Part shown: piece after piece, positions 17,527 to 25,711 of the stretch
How the letters are laid out: each line of letters starts with the position of its first letter
Position numbering within the stretch: position 1 is the stretch's first letter
NCBI RefSeq assembly: GCF_003111665.1
Contig: NZ_CP022188.1
Coordinates: forward strand, 1,488,001 to 1,552,000
Source: Parazoarcus communis
Lineage (GTDB): Bacteria > Pseudomonadota > Gammaproteobacteria > Burkholderiales > Rhodocyclaceae
DNA length: 64,000 nt
Direction of reading: 5' to 3'
Translations under genes and position numbers: made by a program
Notes under the pieces: generated by a model
The model's input: the letters and a program-made list of their open reading frames with translations, nothing else
Told to the model about the DNA's origin: nothing
Database searches by the model: none

Positions 17527-18657
17527 ATGACGAAGGAATTGAGTGGAAAGGAAGGCGAGAACCGGTTTGATACGACGGGTGTGAGCCGCACGATGAAGGC
17601 CGTCGTGACCGTCGGAAATGGCGGTTACGACAAGCTGGTGTATTGCGACGTGCCGGTTCCCGCCCTGGGCGCGGGTGAGGTGCTGCTGCAGGTGCTGGCG
17701 GCAGGCGTCAACAACACGGAAATCAACACCCGTCTGGGCTGGTATTCATCCAGCGTGACCGGCAGGACCGAGGAAACCGCCAGTGCGGAGACCACCGAGC
17801 GGGCCGATGGTGGCTGGAACGAGGGCACGCCGTTTCCGTTCATCCAGGGTACGGACTGCTGCGGCCGTGTCGCTTCGGTTGCGCCAGGCGTGGATGCAGC
17901 GCTCATCGGCAAGCGGGTGCTCGTCCGCGCGTGCATGCGCAAGGACGGCTTCGGGTCGATGGACACCGTGTGGATGGGCTCCGATTTCGACGGCGCCTTC
18001 GCCCAGTGGGTCAAAGTGCCTGCAACGGAAGTGTTTGTGGTGGAGAGCGGCTGGAGCGATGCCGAGCTTGCAACGATTCCCTGCGCCTACGGGACGGCCG
18101 AGAACATGGTGCATCGCGCGCAGGTAAGCAGTGCAGACCATGTGCTGGTGACCGGTGCATCGGGGGGCGTGGGCTCGGCGGTCGTGCAGCTGGCCAAGCG
18201 GCGCGGGGCCACGGTGACCGCCATCGTGGGCGCATCAAAAATGGACCAGGTGCGTGCGATCGGTGCCGATCATGTGATCGCGCGCGGTGACGACATCGTT
18301 GCCAGCCTCGGCGAGAACGCAGTCGATGTGGTCGTCGACAACGTGGCGGGGGGGACATTCGGCAGCATGCTCAAGGTCATGAAGCGCGCCGGGCGTTATG
18401 TGTCTTCAGGCGCCATCGGTGGCCCGCTGGTCACGCTCGACATGCGCGACTTCTACCTCAAGGACCTCAGGCTGATCGGGTGCACGGCCTGGGACGAGCC
18501 GGTCTTTCCCAACCTGATCGGCTACATCGAGCGCAACGAACTGCGGCCCATCGTGGCCAAGACCTTCCCGCTCGAAGGCATTGCCGACGCACAGCGCGAG
18601 TTTCTCGAGAAAAAGCACGTCGGCAACTTCGTCCTGATCCCGCCCTCGGACGGCTGA
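17527..18657 (+). CDS. Medium-chain (zinc-type/quinone oxidoreductase-like) alcohol dehydrogenase
   Basis: The 376-residue protein from ATG 17527 (GGAG 8 nt upstream) has a GroES-like N-terminal domain and a Rossmann domain with VLVTGASGGVGSAVVQLA. The usual GHE zinc-site motif reads QGTDCCG, so the catalytic zinc site is probably altered, as in quinone-oxidoreductase-like members. It should reduce or oxidise a carbonyl or alkene using NAD(P)H. It is divergent from the iron operon, with a 210-bp shared upstream region, and has no functional neighbours that hint at a substrate. Confidence 0.8.
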   Translation: MTKELSGKEGENRFDTTGVSRTMKAVVTVGNGGYDKLVYCDVPVPALGAGEVLLQVLAAGVNNTEINTRLGWYSSSVTGRTEETASAETTERADGGWNEGTPFPFIQGTDCCGRVASVAPGVDAALIGKRVLVRACMRKDGFGSMDTVWMGSDFDGAFAQWVKVPATEVFVVESGWSDAELATIPCAYGTAENMVHRAQVSSADHVLVTGASGGVGSAVVQLAKRRGATVTAIVGASKMDQVRAIGADHVIARGDDIVASLGENAVDVVVDNVAGGTFGSMLKVMKRAGRYVSSGAIGGPLVTLDMRDFYLKDLRLIGCTAWDEPVFPNLIGYIERNELRPIVAKTFPLEGIADAQREFLEKKHVGNFVLIPPSDG

Positions 18658-18679
18658 TCCGGGCGCGAGCCGCTTGAAA

Positions 18680-18710
18680 CGGTGCAGCAGTCCAGCAGGC
18701 TGCCGCACCG
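18680..18710. terminator. Stem-loop between convergent genes
   Basis: CGGTGC (18680-18685) pairs with GCACCG (18705-18710), and GCAG (18687-18690) pairs with CTGC (18700-18703). It lies between convergent stops, but no T run follows, so a terminator role is tentative. Confidence 0.35.
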
Positions 18711-18715
18711 GGTTC

Positions 18716-18961
18716 TCATCGTTTGCGCAGCGCACCCACAACCGCGAGCAGGACCACCGCCCCGATCACCGAGCCGATGAAGCCCGCCCCCTGGCCCGCG
18801 CGATACAGGCCGAGCACCTGCCCGCCGTAAGTCGCCACCATCGAGCCACCGATGCCCAGCAGAATGGTCATGATCCAGCCCATCTGATCGTTGCCCGGTT
18901 TGAGCACGCGCGCGATGAGACCGATGATCAGGCCGATGAAAATGGTCGTGATGAAGCCCAT
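18716..18961 (-). CDS. GlsB/YeaQ/YmgE family small membrane protein
   Basis: The 81-residue protein is almost entirely hydrophobic, with three predicted membrane spans. It has the glycine-zipper pattern of the transglycosylase-associated YeaQ/GlsB family (FIGLIIGLIARVLKPG, GFIGSVIGAVVLL). Members are induced by stress and stationary phase; their function is not established. It starts at ATG 18961 (CAT 18959-18961). Confidence 0.88.
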   Translation of the reverse strand: MGFITTIFIGLIIGLIARVLKPGNDQMGWIMTILLGIGGSMVATYGGQVLGLYRAGQGAGFIGSVIGAVVLLAVVGALRKR

Positions 18962-19131
18962 GTGAATGCTCCTGCAGTGATCGGTTTGCCCTTGCCCGCA
19001 TGTGCGAATCCGGGTCAGGAAGGAGGTGCCGGTACATTCTAGGCCAGCTTTCGTGACCGCCAGTGATGCGTTGCGGCGATGTCCGGCTCGGCGCCAGGGC
19101 GGCCACACACCGCAGATCGGAAGCGCAAAAG

Positions 19132-19196
19132 AAAAAAGCCCGAGCGCTTTCGGGCTCGGGCTAAATCCACACCAAAGGAGGAGGGTGGAGGAGACG
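19132..19196 (-). ncRNA. Predicted small RNA with two CUCCUCC anti-Shine-Dalgarno motifs
   Basis: Read on the minus strand, the segment contains GUCUCCUCC, then CCCUCCUCCUUUGG, and ends in a Rho-independent terminator: AGCCCGA and UCGGGCU arms (19150-19156 and 19137-19143) followed by six U. A sigma-70-type promoter lies correctly in front of it (see 19203-19231), giving a transcript of about 65 nt. C-rich motifs complementary to ribosome-binding sites are typical of trans-acting antisense sRNAs, so it probably represses translation of several mRNAs. No ORF fits. The exact 5' end is estimated from the promoter. The same bases read on the plus strand show AAAGGAGGAGGGUGGAGGAG, which has no promoter or reading frame behind it. 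Confidence 0.5.
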
Positions 19197-19202
19197 GTTC
19201 AA

Positions 19203-19231
19203 ATACTAGTGGAGAGTGTTGTGCGGCGCAA
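19203..19231 (-). promoter_or_regulatory. Promoter of the predicted small RNA
   Basis: On the minus strand TTGCGC (19226-19231) and TAGTAT (19203-19208) are separated by exactly 17 bp. Transcription would start near 19196. Confidence 0.42.
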
Positions 19232-19457
19232 CAATCAGCCGCGTAAACGTTTCTATCGACTGATAAGCAATATTTATCGCTGTGCGGGGTGCAATCGTGC
19301 GGTCGACAGGTGGCGGCCTTTGCAGGCCTGACCGATTCCTGCTGCTTCGTGTCCGGATACAGGCTCATTCGGCGAGCCTGCGGGGGGCAGATAATGGCGC
19401 TAAACATGCCGTCGGCTCATGCGACAGCCTCTCCACCCAACCGAAGGACATCACATC

Positions 19458-20225
19458 ATGCTGGGAGCCATCATTGGCGATATCGTCGGCTCGGTATACG
19501 AGTTCAACAATCATCGCGCCAAAACCTTCGACCCCTTCTTTCACGCCCGCGCCTTCTATACGGACGACACCGTATGCACCATCGCCGTGGCCGACGCGCT
19601 CATCAACAAGCGTCCGCCGGCCGAAGCGCTCAAGGACTGGGGGCGGCGCTACTGGCATAACGGCGGCTGGGGCGGCATGTTCGGCGAGTGGCTGCAGTCG
19701 GACGACGCCTCACCCTACGGCAGTTTCGGCAACGGCGCCGCAATGCGCATCTCGCCCGCCGGCCTGCTTGCAGAAACTGTCGAGCAAGTCACCGCACTGT
19801 CGCAGGCGGCCACCGAAGTCACGCACAACCACCCGGAAGGCCTCAAGGGCGCAGAAGCCACCGCGCTGGCCATCTTCCTGGCGCGCCAGCGGCTTGCACC
19901 CGCCGAGATCCGCAGCACCATCACCGAGCGCTTCGGCTACGACCTCGATCGCACCGTCGACGACATCCGCCCCACCTACCGCTTCAACGAAACCTGCCAG
20001 CAAACCGTCCCCCAGGCGCTGGTGTGCGCCCTCACCGCAACCGACTTCGAGGACGCCATCCGCAACGCAATCTCGATCGGCGGCGACAGCGACACCGTGG
20101 CCGCCATCGCGGGCGGCGTGGCAGAAGCGCTGTTCGGCATTCCGGACCGGATTGCCGAGCGTGGCTGGGGGTATTTGCCAGAGGATATGCGGGCGGTGCT
20201 CGAGAGGCTTTATCGACAAGGCTGA
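19458..20225 (+). CDS. ADP-ribosylglycohydrolase family protein
   Basis: The 255-residue protein starts with MLGAIIGDIVGS after GAAGGAC. It shows the two metal-binding acidic motifs of the DraG/ARH family: FYTDDTVCTIAVADAL near the N-terminus and ISIGGDSDTVAAIAGG near the C-terminus. It is therefore likely to remove ADP-ribose from a protein, nucleic acid or small molecule. There is no neighbouring ADP-ribosyltransferase or nitrogenase gene, so its target is unknown. It converges on the PEP-CTERM gene. Confidence 0.88.
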   Translation: MLGAIIGDIVGSVYEFNNHRAKTFDPFFHARAFYTDDTVCTIAVADALINKRPPAEALKDWGRRYWHNGGWGGMFGEWLQSDDASPYGSFGNGAAMRISPAGLLAETVEQVTALSQAATEVTHNHPEGLKGAEATALAIFLARQRLAPAEIRSTITERFGYDLDRTVDDIRPTYRFNETCQQTVPQALVCALTATDFEDAIRNAISIGGDSDTVAAIAGGVAEALFGIPDRIAERGWGYLPEDMRAVLERLYRQG

Positions 20226-20273
20226 AGTGTTTGTCGGGCTACTCGCTCTCCTCTCAAGCCTGCCGCGTAAAAG

Positions 20274-20741
20274 TCAGGCGAATTTCTTGCGACGGGCCGC
20301 AACAATCCCTGCGAGACCGATGCCCAGCAATGCCAGCGTAGCCGGTTCCGGCACGTTGTTCCGTGCATCGAGTTGCATGATAGACGTGCTGACGTTCGCC
20401 CATGTTCCGTCAACCGAGTTGGAGCCACCGTTCCAGCTGAAGAACGAACCGTTAGTGCCCCAGCCGGAGCCATTTGCCAGCCAGGTGTTCGAGACCAGAT
20501 CGAAGTCGCCAAAGCCAAACAGCGTCGACAGGGTTACGTGGTGGCCATATACCAGATGGTCGAACACGAACGAGGTGAGTTCGTCTTGGGCAAGGATGCC
20601 GTTCGCGTTCGTGTCTGCCCCGGCAAAACTGCCATAGCTGGGGCCGTAATTGTCTACGGAGAACGACACGACGGTCGCATTGGCGGATGCAGAGGCGGCA
20701 ATCAGCAGGGCGGCGGCGGCAATCTTGATTTTCTTGAGCAT
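20274..20741 (-). CDS. PEP-CTERM sorting-domain secreted protein
   Basis: The 155-residue protein from ATG 20741 (GGGAG 5-6 nt upstream) has a signal peptide (KKIKIAAAALLIAASASANA), a Ser/Gly/Asn-rich body and a textbook C-terminal sorting signal: VPEPATLALLGIGLAGIVAARRKK. It should be exported, recognised by an exosortase and delivered to the cell surface or biofilm matrix. No exosortase gene is in the window, so this is an isolated substrate gene. An in-frame ATG at 20825 lacks a ribosome site and signal context. Confidence 0.9.
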   Translation of the reverse strand: MLKKIKIAAAALLIAASASANATVVSFSVDNYGPSYGSFAGADTNANGILAQDELTSFVFDHLVYGHHVTLSTLFGFGDFDLVSNTWLANGSGWGTNGSFFSWNGGSNSVDGTWANVSTSIMQLDARNNVPEPATLALLGIGLAGIVAARRKKFA

Positions 20742-20943
20742 GAGTACTCCCATGGAGTCGATGACAGCAATAAGGGCGGATTGGATGGCAGCGCGGGCTC
20801 GATCGTGAGCGTGAAGCATCTTCAATCACGACCCCCGACACTTCGCTGCCGGCTATGACAAGGTATGGCGAAAGTGTAGCGATTTGCGCTCAGTAAACCC
20901 GGTAAATTCATCACGAATTACCAAAAACGACTTAAACGAACAG

Positions 20944-20970
20944 TTTCAAAGGGGTCAGAGTCGTTTGATT
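20944..20970 (+). repeat. 27-bp direct repeat, copy 1
   Basis: It contains AAAGGGGTCAGAGTCGTTTG and is identical over 27 bp to copy 2 at 21873-21899. The core GGGGTCAGAGTCG resembles sequences often seen beside REP-associated (RAYT) transposase genes, from memory and unverified. The remainder of the 314-bp gap 20742-21055 shows no gene. Confidence 0.85.
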
Positions 20971-21055
20971 CGCTGGAGCCGCTGTACCAGAAGGGATGAG
21001 AGTCGCTGCCCGTCATTCGTGTCCGGGCTGCGGTGCTGGGTACGAGCCTGAGGTT

Positions 21056-21763
21056 TCAGAAGATCAGACGCTTGTCACCGCCAACGCCGGTTTCCTTCAG
21101 GTTCGGGATTGCGCGCACGATCTTGTCGCGGGTCGCCTTGTCGTGCCCCATTTTCGAGAGTACCTGCCCTACGGCAGACGCGGCATAGCCCCCCTGCTTG
21201 TTAGGAGCAAGCGCTTGCCGAATCCTGGCAACAGCTGCGGCAACGATATTCCTGTCCAAACCGTTTGTCGCACTGGCGTTCTGGGCGATTGGTACGTCAG
21301 GCGCTGGAACAGGAGCCGGAGCCGGGGTATTGGGCAGAGGCAGAGAAACAAGGGGCAGGTCGGTCACCGGCGCAACGGCGTTTGGCGCTGCGCCGAGCGC
21401 AATCAGCACATTGTGACCTTGCGATGCGAGGTACTCGGTGGCGGCAACCAGCAGGTCGTCGCGCGACACCACCACGATCAGCGTCGCGGGATCTGCCTCG
21501 CCGTAATGCACGGCCGCGAGCTCGAACATCAATCGCACATCTGCCGATTGTTTGCGCACCGGTGCCACATGGCAACGGACCTCGATGCCGGGTATTTCGC
21601 TCTGCAAAGCCTGCTCCCAGCCGCGCACACGGTCACCCTTTCCGTTGCCCGCCACGATCGCCTGTGTGCAGCTGCGCCCAAAAGACTTGAAGACGCGCGC
21701 CAGCGGTGCCACGAGCGCGGGAGACTGGTTGTCGGCATCGACGAAGAGGAGGGTGCGCGTCAT
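21056..21763 (-). CDS. NYN-domain (PIN-like RNase) protein with C-terminal winged-helix/LOTUS-like domain
   Basis: The 235-residue protein from ATG 21763 begins with the NYN motif LLFVDADNQSPALV. Further acidic positions lie in SADVRLMFELAAVHYG and IVVVSRDDLLVAA, in the order expected for the PIN-like nuclease site. A Pro/Ala-rich linker (PNTPAPAPVPAPDVP) leads to about 65 residues ending GVGGDKRLIF, which resemble an OST-HTH/LOTUS RNA-binding winged helix. It would bind and cut structured RNA. It is bounded by two perfect 27-bp direct repeats and lies beside a defence region, so transfer as a unit is possible. Confidence 0.75.
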   Translation of the reverse strand: MTRTLLFVDADNQSPALVAPLARVFKSFGRSCTQAIVAGNGKGDRVRGWEQALQSEIPGIEVRCHVAPVRKQSADVRLMFELAAVHYGEADPATLIVVVSRDDLLVAATEYLASQGHNVLIALGAAPNAVAPVTDLPLVSLPLPNTPAPAPVPAPDVPIAQNASATNGLDRNIVAAAVARIRQALAPNKQGGYAASAVGQVLSKMGHDKATRDKIVRAIPNLKETGVGGDKRLIF

Positions 21764-21872
21764 GGTCTCGATCGGCCTCGTACGAACAGCGGGTTCCGGC
21801 TGGGATATGTATCGTGCATGACGTAAAACACCCGCACAGCATGGATACACTCCGAAGTGTGCCGTGCTGTAA

Positions 21873-21899
21873 TTTCAAAGGGGTCAGAGTCGTTTGATT
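21873..21899 (+). repeat. 27-bp direct repeat, copy 2
   Basis: Identical in sequence and orientation to 20944-20970; the copies are 929 bp apart start to start and enclose the NYN gene. The rest of the gap up to 22150 holds the upstream region of the NERD gene; no other gene is visible. Confidence 0.85.
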
Positions 21900-22150
21900 G
21901 CAGATGCGCAGCGTCGGCGACATGCCTACTGTGTTGTGACGGACGGTTGCGAAGCGGTAGCAGGTCCGGGGCGCAGCAAGGGCGTATCTGCGCGCGGTTG
22001 CGCGGTGAAGTGCCTCTCCAACTCATGCGCAGGCGTGATGTCTGTCACAGCCTATTGGCTTACGAAGGGGCGTCCGAGTCGAGATAAGTCACTTGCCCAA
22101 TGCTCCGTGATACGCTCATTGGGTTTCCATATCGCATTTATCGGTAAGTA

Positions 22151-23137
22151 ATGATCATCAAGGAAGCAGAAGGTAGGAATGCCGATCTCGAAGTTCTCAG
22201 GTCACTCGCGGGGCGACCTGATGTCACAGACGATCAGCGCAAACGCATACAGCAGGAGATTCGCAATATTCAGGCGGGTCTCAAGGGCGAAGAGGAAGCA
22301 GCTTACGAACTGAACTTCCACTACGGCAACTCGAAGAACTGGATGATCATCCATGATTTGCGTATCGAGTGCGAAGGACGGGTTGCCCAGATCGATCACC
22401 TGCTCGTCAATCGGTTTCTGGAGCTCTGGGTGTGCGAGAGCAAGCATTTCGCCGAGGGCATCGCAATCAACGAGCATGGCGAGTGCTCGGCGTTCTATGG
22501 TGGTAAAGCCTACGGCGTCCCTTCCCCGATTGAGCAGAACCGCAAACACATCACCGTGCTGGAGTCGGTTTTCAAAACCGGGCTGGTGAAGCCGCCTACT
22601 CGACTCGGATTTACGATCAAGCCGACCTTCGTCAGTTTGATCCTGGTCTCCAAACGCGCTCGGATCAGCCGCCCTTCGGCAAAGCTGGACGGCCTTGATG
22701 CGATCATCAAGAACGATCAGATCAAGTCACGTATCGACAAGTCGATTGATGCGGACAACAACCCGCTGACCCTGGCCAAAGTGGTTGGCAGTGAGACGGT
22801 CGAAGAATTCGCGCGGCGTTTAGCAGCGATCCACAAGCCTGTTGTGTTTGATTGGCATGCGCGGTTCGGAGTTTCGCGTGAGGTACGACCTCCCGCAACT
22901 GTTTCCCTACCTGCTCAGCAACCGGTTAGCGCAGCCGAACTGCAACCGGTAGCGGAGTCTGTGCAGACAGCCGAACAGCCACCTAAGGCCCAGGAGCGTC
23001 GAGAGTCGAAGCTGAAATGCGTAAAGTGTTCTGCAGCAGTGAGTTACGCGGTTGCGAAGTTCTGCTGGGTGAACAAGGGGCGATTTCAGGGGAGTGTGTA
23101 TTGCATGGAATGCCAGAAAGGCGTCCCGGCTAATTGA
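22151..23137 (+). CDS. NERD nuclease-related domain protein with C-terminal Cys4 motif
   Basis: The 328-residue protein has a NERD domain over about residues 45-165: a Glu-rich helix (LKGEEEAAYELN), IHDLRIECEGRVAQIDHLLV with the key Asp, and WVCESKHFAEG with the Glu-x-Lys of the PD-(D/E)XK-like site. A variable linker follows (about 230-285). A zinc-ribbon-like end has CVKC and, 24 residues later, CMEC. NERD proteins are predicted DNA-processing or defence factors. It sits next to the CBASS operon but on the opposite strand, with 367 bp between them. It is relatively AT-rich compared with the metabolic operons. Confidence 0.8.
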   Translation: MIIKEAEGRNADLEVLRSLAGRPDVTDDQRKRIQQEIRNIQAGLKGEEEAAYELNFHYGNSKNWMIIHDLRIECEGRVAQIDHLLVNRFLELWVCESKHFAEGIAINEHGECSAFYGGKAYGVPSPIEQNRKHITVLESVFKTGLVKPPTRLGFTIKPTFVSLILVSKRARISRPSAKLDGLDAIIKNDQIKSRIDKSIDADNNPLTLAKVVGSETVEEFARRLAAIHKPVVFDWHARFGVSREVRPPATVSLPAQQPVSAAELQPVAESVQTAEQPPKAQERRESKLKCVKCSAAVSYAVAKFCWVNKGRFQGSVYCMECQKGVPAN

Positions 23138-23504
23138 ATTAGCGGAAGCGCTTGTTCGCGAGGTGGATTGCCGTTTACAGCGTTCAGATTGAGTAGGGGT
23201 TCAAGGCGGTTCGCAATCGGCTGCCTTTGCAGTGACCGCTACTCGGCCAAAGCCGACCTTGGGCATGTGGGAACGCTCGGGCGGCTTTATGTGAGTTTGT
23301 CGCCGTTCTCACAACTACGGCAAGGCAAATAGGCTCTAGTTGTTCCGTGTCGCAGGCCGGATTGCTCAATGACTACAATGTCACTCCGGTAATTCAAGTT
23401 TCGCAAACTCTACAGGAAGGTCTCACCGCTAAATGACAAGGAGGCGGTGTGGGATCTAATCACCTGCTGCTATCGAAGTCGTTCCGAACAGGCGGCCTCT
23501 GGGG
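23138..23504. other. Gap between the NERD gene and cap3
   Basis: The 367 bp contain only short frames without ribosome sites or recognisable products. Both flanking genes end toward it, so it is a convergent spacer; no clear terminator stem was found. Confidence 0.5.
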
Positions 23505-24023
23505 TTAAGTGATGATGTATTCCAGATGCCATTGATCTACGCGCTCTGCCGTCACGCTCCACAGTCCAAGGCTATCGACCGTGAGATTCCGTCCGACAAT
23601 CAGCATTAGGAGCGCGTTGCTGTTCAATTGGGACTTGGCGAGGAGCAGGTGCATGGCTTCACCGTCTAAGCCCGAGGCATCGGGGTTATCTTCGGCATGT
23701 GTGTGCCATTCTCCGAGGTAGAGCAGACCAGCCTCAGCCTGAGCAAGAATGGCGTGCTGGGCGGCGGCGGGGTCGGATCGATAGCGGTAGCGCGACCGTT
23801 CGTCACGGGCATACGGGCCAGTCGCGGTAGTAACTAGAATCTGTTCAGCGCTGATGGTTCCGAACAGTTGGCCGCCGGCCTCCTTTGCCCAAGGTGAGCA
23901 CTGCCGGTAGCGATACATATGCATCAGGGCGTCAGCGCTTATCCGCACCTGCTGGACAACTGATTCAAGCCGGCCGACTAGGTAATGTGCACCACCGCCA
24001 TTTGGACGACGCAAGGTCACCAT
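23505..24023 (-). CDS. cap3: CBASS accessory protein Cap3, JAMM/MPN deconjugating protease
   Basis: The 172-residue protein from ATG 24023 carries the full JAMM zinc motif: Glu48 (KEAGGQLFG), His107 and His109 (GEWHTHAED), Ser117 and Asp120 (ASGLD). In type II CBASS, Cap3 removes the ubiquitin-like linkage that Cap2 makes at the C-terminus of the CD-NTase. It is the last gene of the operon and overlaps the end of cap2 by 7 bp. An upstream in-frame ATG at 24110 lies well inside cap2 and is less likely. Confidence 0.9.
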   Translation of the reverse strand: MVTLRRPNGGGAHYLVGRLESVVQQVRISADALMHMYRYRQCSPWAKEAGGQLFGTISAEQILVTTATGPYARDERSRYRYRSDPAAAQHAILAQAEAGLLYLGEWHTHAEDNPDASGLDGEAMHLLLAKSQLNSNALLMLIVGRNLTVDSLGLWSVTAERVDQWHLEYIIT

Positions 24024-25711
24024 GGAATCTGCCGCATTGTGTTCACTTCGGTGAAGCCTTCTCGGGCGATGCCACCATTTGCCTCCACGGCATCTCGGTC
24101 TCCAAACCATACACGCCTGCAGGACTCTGGAATACGCCCGAGCAGCGCATCCAGAGCAAGCTTAGTCGCCACGGCGATGGTTGGTTGGAGATCTACCGCG
24201 CCATGAGGCTGGAATACGTTGCCGCAACCAGCCTCCACGATTACCTCGCCTGCGCCGGACGGCCAATCGGTCAACCGAAAACCTGGGCGTTCGGCTTCAA
24301 AGGCCGACATGAGATCATCCTTGCCGTACAGCAGCACGGCGTGCCCGACGATGGCGTACGCCTCAACCCAAGTACTCAGGTAAGCCGGAGGACGGTCCAG
24401 AGTGTGACGCCACGCATTTACCGCCGCTTCGCCTTCGATGTCGAGGCCTGCGGTCACGATCATGTCGGCGCCGGCGAGCTTCTCGAGTTCCGACGCTGTA
24501 AGACGCTCAAACTTGTTGCGGTGGATCGCGCCGATCTTCAGGTGAGGTAATCGGCGCTGCAACTCGGTGGCCACACCCTTGGCTTTGTTCCAACCCAGGT
24601 AGCTGAGACCCAGCAGGTGACGACCAGCGTTGGCGGAGAGAAAGTTGTCGCTATCGATCAGCGTTAGTTCACCAACGCCCGCCTTGGCCAGCAACTCAGC
24701 GATTTCGCAACCCACGGCGCCGCATCCCACAATCGCAACTCTGCGGGCTCGCAGATCGGCTTGTTCAGGCGAATGACCACGGCCGTGAATCCATGGTGCA
24801 TCGACACGACTAACCACGACTCGCTCGACGCGCTGTTGTGCCATGGCTCGCTTGATGTGGTCCAAGGGCACCTGCGCCCAACTGCGAAACCCGTTCTTGA
24901 TCTTGGAGCTCTTGGCGCCGCTGGCGAGAGCCGCCGCGAAGACTGGGCCGGTAGGTGTTTCGGCCTCGAAAAGGAACAGGGACTTGCGATCGGGCAGCAA
25001 GGTCGTGCGCAACGCTTCCTCGGGGATGCCGCGGATGGCATCCCCGACGGTCTGTGGGAAACCGCTGGGCTGCCATGGACGAGGCAGTTTCAGAAGAAGT
25101 GCGGGCAGAATATTCTGGTCACTGGCCTGGGCACCGATATTCCTCAGCCAGTCCTTGACCTCCACCTTAGTGTCGGCTACCAAGATTCGACCCAGCTTCG
25201 TGTCTAGATGGAAGGCCAGCTGACGCGGCTTACCACCCGGCTTCACAAGGCTCAGCAGTCGTAGGTTCCCATCCGGCGCAATGGCTTGTTGAGCCCAATA
25301 CGAGCCAAACTCGCGCTCGAACTCGGCCACGCACTTGTCGTCTGGCCAGTTGAGTAGCTCCAACGCATCGTCGAGGTTAGCGCGGACACGTTCACCAACG
25401 GGCGCGACGATGGACGTAGGCCGCAGACACAAGAGTCCCTTGGGCTCGACGTGGGGCCAACGATAGTCGCTGCCCATGTCGGGCGCCAGCACCTTGGGCT
25501 GGGAATTCGGAAACGCCCCATCGACGACAAGCAGGAAGTGGCTCACCGCCGGTGGACGGACAATTCCCTCTGTGAGCTCGATGCGCCAACCTATGCAGAA
25601 CAGCGACAGAGGGTGAGGTTGCATCTCCTCGAAGGTGAGCCGCCGCCAGTGACCTGGACACCACTGGTCCAGCTCGACTTCGATGGTGGCGATAGCTTCT
25701 GCAGACGCCAT
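24017..25711 (-). CDS. cap2: CBASS accessory protein Cap2, E2-E1 ubiquitin-transfer-like fusion
   Basis: The 564-residue protein has an N-terminal E2-like domain with candidate catalytic Cys95 (PKGLLCLRP). A linker domain follows, then a ThiF/E1-type adenylation domain with VAIVGCGAVGCEIAELL (about 325-341) and LIDSDNF, and the E1 catalytic Cys496 (VEAGCGNVFQPHG). In type II CBASS it conjugates the CD-NTase through its C-terminal residue to target molecules and primes signalling. It starts on the base after the cdn stop codon, giving tight coupling. All catalytic cysteines are present. Confidence 0.92.
   Translation of the reverse strand: MASAEAIATIEVELDQWCPGHWRRLTFEEMQPHPLSLFCIGWRIELTEGIVRPPAVSHFLLVVDGAFPNSQPKVLAPDMGSDYRWPHVEPKGLLCLRPTSIVAPVGERVRANLDDALELLNWPDDKCVAEFEREFGSYWAQQAIAPDGNLRLLSLVKPGGKPRQLAFHLDTKLGRILVADTKVEVKDWLRNIGAQASDQNILPALLLKLPRPWQPSGFPQTVGDAIRGIPEEALRTTLLPDRKSLFLFEAETPTGPVFAAALASGAKSSKIKNGFRSWAQVPLDHIKRAMAQQRVERVVVSRVDAPWIHGRGHSPEQADLRARRVAIVGCGAVGCEIAELLAKAGVGELTLIDSDNFLSANAGRHLLGLSYLGWNKAKGVATELQRRLPHLKIGAIHRNKFERLTASELEKLAGADMIVTAGLDIEGEAAVNAWRHTLDRPPAYLSTWVEAYAIVGHAVLLYGKDDLMSAFEAERPGFRLTDWPSGAGEVIVEAGCGNVFQPHGAVDLQPTIAVATKLALDALLGRIPESCRRVWFGDRDAVEANGGIAREGFTEVNTMRQIPW

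Noticed and set aside
20944..21899. Repeats as a CRISPR remnant
   Set aside because: Only two copies, 929 bp apart with a gene between, and no spacers or cas genes.
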